NCBI GenBank assembly: GCA_021836925.1
Contig: JAKBHG010000005.1
Coordinates: 1 to 15,066 of the forward strand
Length of the DNA stretch: 15,066 nucleotides
Reading direction: 5' to 3'
DNA from: Microcaldota archaeon
GTDB lineage: Archaea; Micrarchaeota; Micrarchaeia; Micrarchaeales; Micrarchaeaceae
Positions 12,133 to 15,066 of the stretch are shown piece after piece; the first letter of the stretch is position 1, and the number at the start of each line of letters is the position of its first letter. Both the position numbers and the translations under genes were made by a program. The notes beneath the pieces are model-generated. The model searched no databases and was not told the origin of the DNA. It was given only the letters and a program-made list of their open reading frames with translations.

Positions 12133-13671
12133 ATGGAGAGCTTAAAAGAGTTTTCCACATACACCAAGAGGTACATAACGAAGAAGGACACTTACGCGAT
12201 AATGGCAAACGCGCAGGCTCTCGGCATAGACAACAAGCTCGTGGCGGAGAATGCCGGCACGGCAATCGCGGACATACTCAAGCTCAGATACAAAAGGAGC
12301 CGGATCCTCTTCATATGCGGCAACGGCTCAAAGGGTGCGATGGGCCTCGCGGCGGCGAGGCACTGCCTCGGCTACCTTAATTCCCTCAACATAGCATACA
12401 TGAATTCTGTGGCTGTTGTGAGCAACGGCGCGGCGGAGCTGAACTACAAGCTTCTGAAGGACATAGAGGGTGTGGAAATAATAGATTCCACGGGCATGCG
12501 AAAGCTGAAGGTCCTCATACACAAGTCAGACGTGATAGTAGACGCAATACTCGGCGTGGGGATGCGCGGCAGGCTGACCCAGGAGATTGCCACTGCTATA
12601 AAGGAGATAAACAGCTCGAAGAAGACGATCATATCGATAGACGTCCCGACAGGCATAGATGCGGATACCGGGCTGCCCAACACGGCGCATATAGACGCCG
12701 ATACCACTCTCTGCGTATACAAGGTCAAGAAGGGCATTCAGAAATGCACTGCGGCGGGTAACATAGAGGTGGTCGGCATAGGGTTTCCGCCCACTGTCGA
12801 GCTGTTTTCCGGGCCTGGCGACGTCATACTCGCGACAGGTCCCAGGTCGCTCGACGCGAACAAGTACACGCACGGCTCGTCGCTCGTTATCGGTGCGGGT
12901 TCCGACTTCAAGGGTGCGCCAGTGCTCGCATCCTTCTCAGCGAACAGCGCCCTTAGCGCGCTGAGGGGAGGTAGCGGCTACGTGACAATACTGCTGCCGA
13001 AGGAGTCGGAAGTGCTGATTAACAGGCCGGACCTCATCGTGAAACAGATGAGGCACGATAGGCTCTCGCGGGACGACCTCGACACAATAAAATCCATAAG
13101 GCACAACACGCTCATAATCGGCGCAGGACTGCCGAAGGACGTCCGCATATATCCGATAATAGCCGAAGTAATAAAGCGCGAGAACCAGCGCGGCAATACC
13201 GTGGTGGCGGACGCGACCGCAGTGAAAGCCATGAACTACTATAAGGGCGCTCTCGGGCCCCGCGTCATATTGACGCCACACGAAGGCGAGTTCAAAGACC
13301 TCACCGGAGTGGATGTCAAGAAAATGTCTTCGCGCCAGCGCATATACGAGGCGATAGACTTCGCCAGGAACCACCATTGCACATTAGTCTTAAAAGGCCA
13401 CGATACAATAATCACAAATGGCGAGCTCCTGAAGATAAACAGGTCCGAGACCGCCGAACTCGCGACGATGGGCACCGGAGACGTGCTCTGCGGCCTTATT
13501 GCCTCGTACGCAGGCATACATGACAACCCCTTCGAGAGCGCTGTCGCGGCCGTATACGTGCATTCCATGATAGGGGATGCGCTTTACAGGGAGAAGGGCC
13601 TCCATGCCACGGCGTCTGACGTGATAGAGAAGATACCTGAAGTGGTCAAGAAGTATGATATGCTGATATAG
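12133..13671 (+). CDS. nnr: Bifunctional NAD(P)H-hydrate epimerase/dehydratase with altered epimerase motif
   Basis: A 512-residue fusion for repair of hydrated NAD(P)H. Residues about 15-225 are the YjeF-N epimerase fold: GNGSKGAMG (63-71), VDAILGVGMRG (136-146), IDVPTGIDADTG (169-180). Residues about 240-512 are the ribokinase-like ADP/ATP-dependent dehydratase: THGSSLVIGAG (246-256), ALRGGSGYV (276-284), TPHEGEF (381-387), LKGHDTII (420-427) and MGTGDVLCG (446-454) with catalytic D450. The dehydratase domain looks intact. In the epimerase domain the usual G-x-G-N-N-G-G-D-G loop has become GNGSKGAMG, losing both asparagines and the aspartate, so the epimerase half may be inactive or altered. 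The gene follows a TATA box with a very short leader. It ends 19 bp before argS, probably one operon. Confidence 0.9.
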   Translation: MESLKEFSTYTKRYITKKDTYAIMANAQALGIDNKLVAENAGTAIADILKLRYKRSRILFICGNGSKGAMGLAAARHCLGYLNSLNIAYMNSVAVVSNGAAELNYKLLKDIEGVEIIDSTGMRKLKVLIHKSDVIVDAILGVGMRGRLTQEIATAIKEINSSKKTIISIDVPTGIDADTGLPNTAHIDADTTLCVYKVKKGIQKCTAAGNIEVVGIGFPPTVELFSGPGDVILATGPRSLDANKYTHGSSLVIGAGSDFKGAPVLASFSANSALSALRGGSGYVTILLPKESEVLINRPDLIVKQMRHDRLSRDDLDTIKSIRHNTLIIGAGLPKDVRIYPIIAEVIKRENQRGNTVVADATAVKAMNYYKGALGPRVILTPHEGEFKDLTGVDVKKMSSRQRIYEAIDFARNHHCTLVLKGHDTIITNGELLKINRSETAELATMGTGDVLCGLIASYAGIHDNPFESAVAAVYVHSMIGDALYREKGLHATASDVIEKIPEVVKKYDMLI

Positions 13672-13690
13672 CTCGCAGCGATGTATTCCG

Positions 13691-15066
13691 ATGTCCAACG
13701 CACCATATGTCTTGTGGATTAACACGATTGTCTACAGCATGGAGCAGGCGCTGCAGCGTGAGTTCCCTGGCGAAACGTTTTCCTTCGAGGAGATAGCGAA
13801 CACGATAGGCATGCAGGATGGCATCGCCGACATCTCATCATCGATAGCATTCAGGATTGCGAAGGGCGCCAAGAAGAACCCTGACGAAATAGCGGGCAAG
13901 ATAGCCGCCGCGATATCCGGCACGAGCGGCGTCGAGAGCGTCACGCACGAGAATGGGTTCGTCAACGTGCATCTGTCAAGGAATGAGTTTTCCAAGGATG
14001 TCATCAGGCATGTGCTATCGGAAAAGGACGAATGCATAACCTCCACGGCCGGCGTCGGCAAGAGCGTGATAGTGGAATATCCAAGCGCGAACCCTGTGCA
14101 TCCACTCCATGTCGGGCAACTGAGGAATGCCCTGATAGGGGACTTCGTGTCAAACGTTCACGAGCTGTGCGGATACCAGGTCGAGCGTGAAGACTACATA
14201 GACGACATGGGCCTGCAGGCTGCCGAAGCGGACTGGGGCTACATAAACCTCGCCGAAGGCAAGGAAGACAAGGGTAAGAAGTTCGATCACTGGCTCGGGG
14301 AAGTGTACGTAGAAGTCAACAAGAAGATGGAGAATCCAGACGTGAAGGAAGGCATCACTTCTACGCTGAAGCAGATGGAGGAGCACACATCCGATACCTC
14401 TCGCACGGCGAGGAGCATATCGGAGCGCTGTGTTGTCGCGCACAGGCAGACCCTGTCCGACTACGGCATCTACCACGACGTGCTCATCTGGGAAGGTAAC
14501 ATACTGAGGGAGCACCTTCTCGAGAAGGCGATGGAAATAATATCGAAGAACAGGGCGTTCTACACCTCCACAGATGAGAAGTATGCAAACTGCTTCGTGC
14601 TTGACCTCGAAAAAATAGGCAACCTGCCGGAAGAGTTCAGGGGCGTGAAGGAAAAGATAAAGGTCTTGAAGAGGAACGACGGCACCGCGACATATGCGGT
14701 GAAGGACATTGCGTTCCACATGTGGAAGTTCGGCCTGCTGCCAAACGTCTTCAGCTATCGCGAGTTCCTGAAGCAGCAGAACGGCAAGCCATTGTATACT
14801 ACTGACGATACGGGCGAGAAGATGAACTTCGGCGCGGTCGACCGCGCCGTCAACATAATCGATTCGAGGCAGAGCTACGAGCAGTCCATCGTGAAGATCG
14901 CTCTGGGCGCGATAGGGCGTGAGGACTTGGCGTCATCGCTGAAGCACCTCTCTTACGGAGTAGTCAACTTGGAGGGCGGCGCGCACCTTGCAGGTAGGAA
15001 GGGCACCTGGGTCGGCAACACGGCAGACGACCTGCTCTCCGGCACGGAATCCAAGGCGGCCGAGCT
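13691..15066 (+). CDS. argS: Arginyl-tRNA synthetase, N-terminal 458 residues
   Basis: This runs off the right edge. A class I synthetase that charges tRNA-Arg. Residues 1-110 form the N-terminal additional domain (tRNA D-loop contact). VEYPSANPVHPLHVGQLRNA (129-148) carries the first signature, followed by YQVEREDYIDDMGLQ. NDGTATYAVKDIAFHMWKFG (about 327-346) and LSYGVVNLEGGAHLAGRKGTW (about 420-440) are clear ArgS segments. The HIGH motif reads HVGQ (140-143) and the KMSKS region reads HLAGRKG (432-438); both differ from consensus, although ArgS often lacks a canonical KMSKS. ATG 13691 is used because the frame from ATG 13681 stops after 13 codons. No Shine-Dalgarno sequence is seen. It is probably cotranscribed with the nnr gene. 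Confidence 0.93.
   Translation, partial: MSNAPYVLWINTIVYSMEQALQREFPGETFSFEEIANTIGMQDGIADISSSIAFRIAKGAKKNPDEIAGKIAAAISGTSGVESVTHENGFVNVHLSRNEFSKDVIRHVLSEKDECITSTAGVGKSVIVEYPSANPVHPLHVGQLRNALIGDFVSNVHELCGYQVEREDYIDDMGLQAAEADWGYINLAEGKEDKGKKFDHWLGEVYVEVNKKMENPDVKEGITSTLKQMEEHTSDTSRTARSISERCVVAHRQTLSDYGIYHDVLIWEGNILREHLLEKAMEIISKNRAFYTSTDEKYANCFVLDLEKIGNLPEEFRGVKEKIKVLKRNDGTATYAVKDIAFHMWKFGLLPNVFSYREFLKQQNGKPLYTTDDTGEKMNFGAVDRAVNIIDSRQSYEQSIVKIALGAIGREDLASSLKHLSYGVVNLEGGAHLAGRKGTWVGNTADDLLSGTESKAAE

Noticed and set aside
13681..13722. ATG at 13681 as the argS start
   Set aside because: That frame stops after 13 codons; the synthetase frame starts at 13691.

Overview
The window looks like a chromosomal segment of an archaeon, most likely a DPANN archaeon of the Micrarchaeota/ARMAN type. 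The archaeal evidence is direct: RIO1 kinase, archaeal SecD/SecF, Sec61-gamma (SecE), Sec61-beta (SecG), an archaeal YchF-type GTPase, a class III (pilin-like) signal peptide with the QSAMEYL motif, TATA boxes about 22-27 nt before starts (leaderless style), and a tRNA-Leu without an encoded CCA. The lineage within archaea is inference. Host genes are fairly GC-rich, favour AAG, AGG and ATA codons, and are tightly packed.

Layout. 1-1403 (-): start of secD and all of secF. 1507-1797 (-): two-helix membrane protein. 1928-2710 (+): RIO1 kinase, overlapping by 22 bp the convergent thiI (2689-3846, -). A divergent promoter with a single palindromic TATA-like box then leads to secE (3910-4113, +) and a stand-alone NFACT-R gene (4139-4927, +). 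That gene abuts, stop codon to stop codon, a LamG-like surface protein with a class III signal (4928-5842, -).

The accessory part is 5881-8036. A complete tRNA-Leu(CAG) gene (7951-8036, -) has its 3' two-thirds copied exactly (55 bp) at 5881-5935. The roughly 2.07 kb between the copies has the structure of a tRNA-targeted integrated element. It carries, all on +, an exonuclease III family enzyme whose base composition is A/T-rich compared with its neighbours, then an HTH-nucleotidyltransferase (MNT) gene and an overlapping HEPN gene, which is a toxin-antitoxin type pair. Two tandem 17-bp palindromes lie directly upstream of the MNT gene. No integrase is present. This is the most interesting structure in the window.

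8155-15066 returns to host genes: an APC-family amino acid permease, a YchF/Ygr210-type GTPase, a 389-bp gap with a weak IS200/IS605-like end, Sec61-beta (51 aa), an AbrB-like regulator (-), a fused NAD(P)H-hydrate epimerase/dehydratase with an altered epimerase motif, and the first 458 codons of arginyl-tRNA synthetase with unusual signature motifs.

Taken together, the host genes serve protein export (SecD, SecF, SecE, SecG and a secreted surface protein), translation and ribosome quality (RIO1, ThiI, NFACT-R, YchF-like GTPase, ArgS, tRNA-Leu) and metabolite repair. The element adds a probable self-maintaining toxin-antitoxin cassette.
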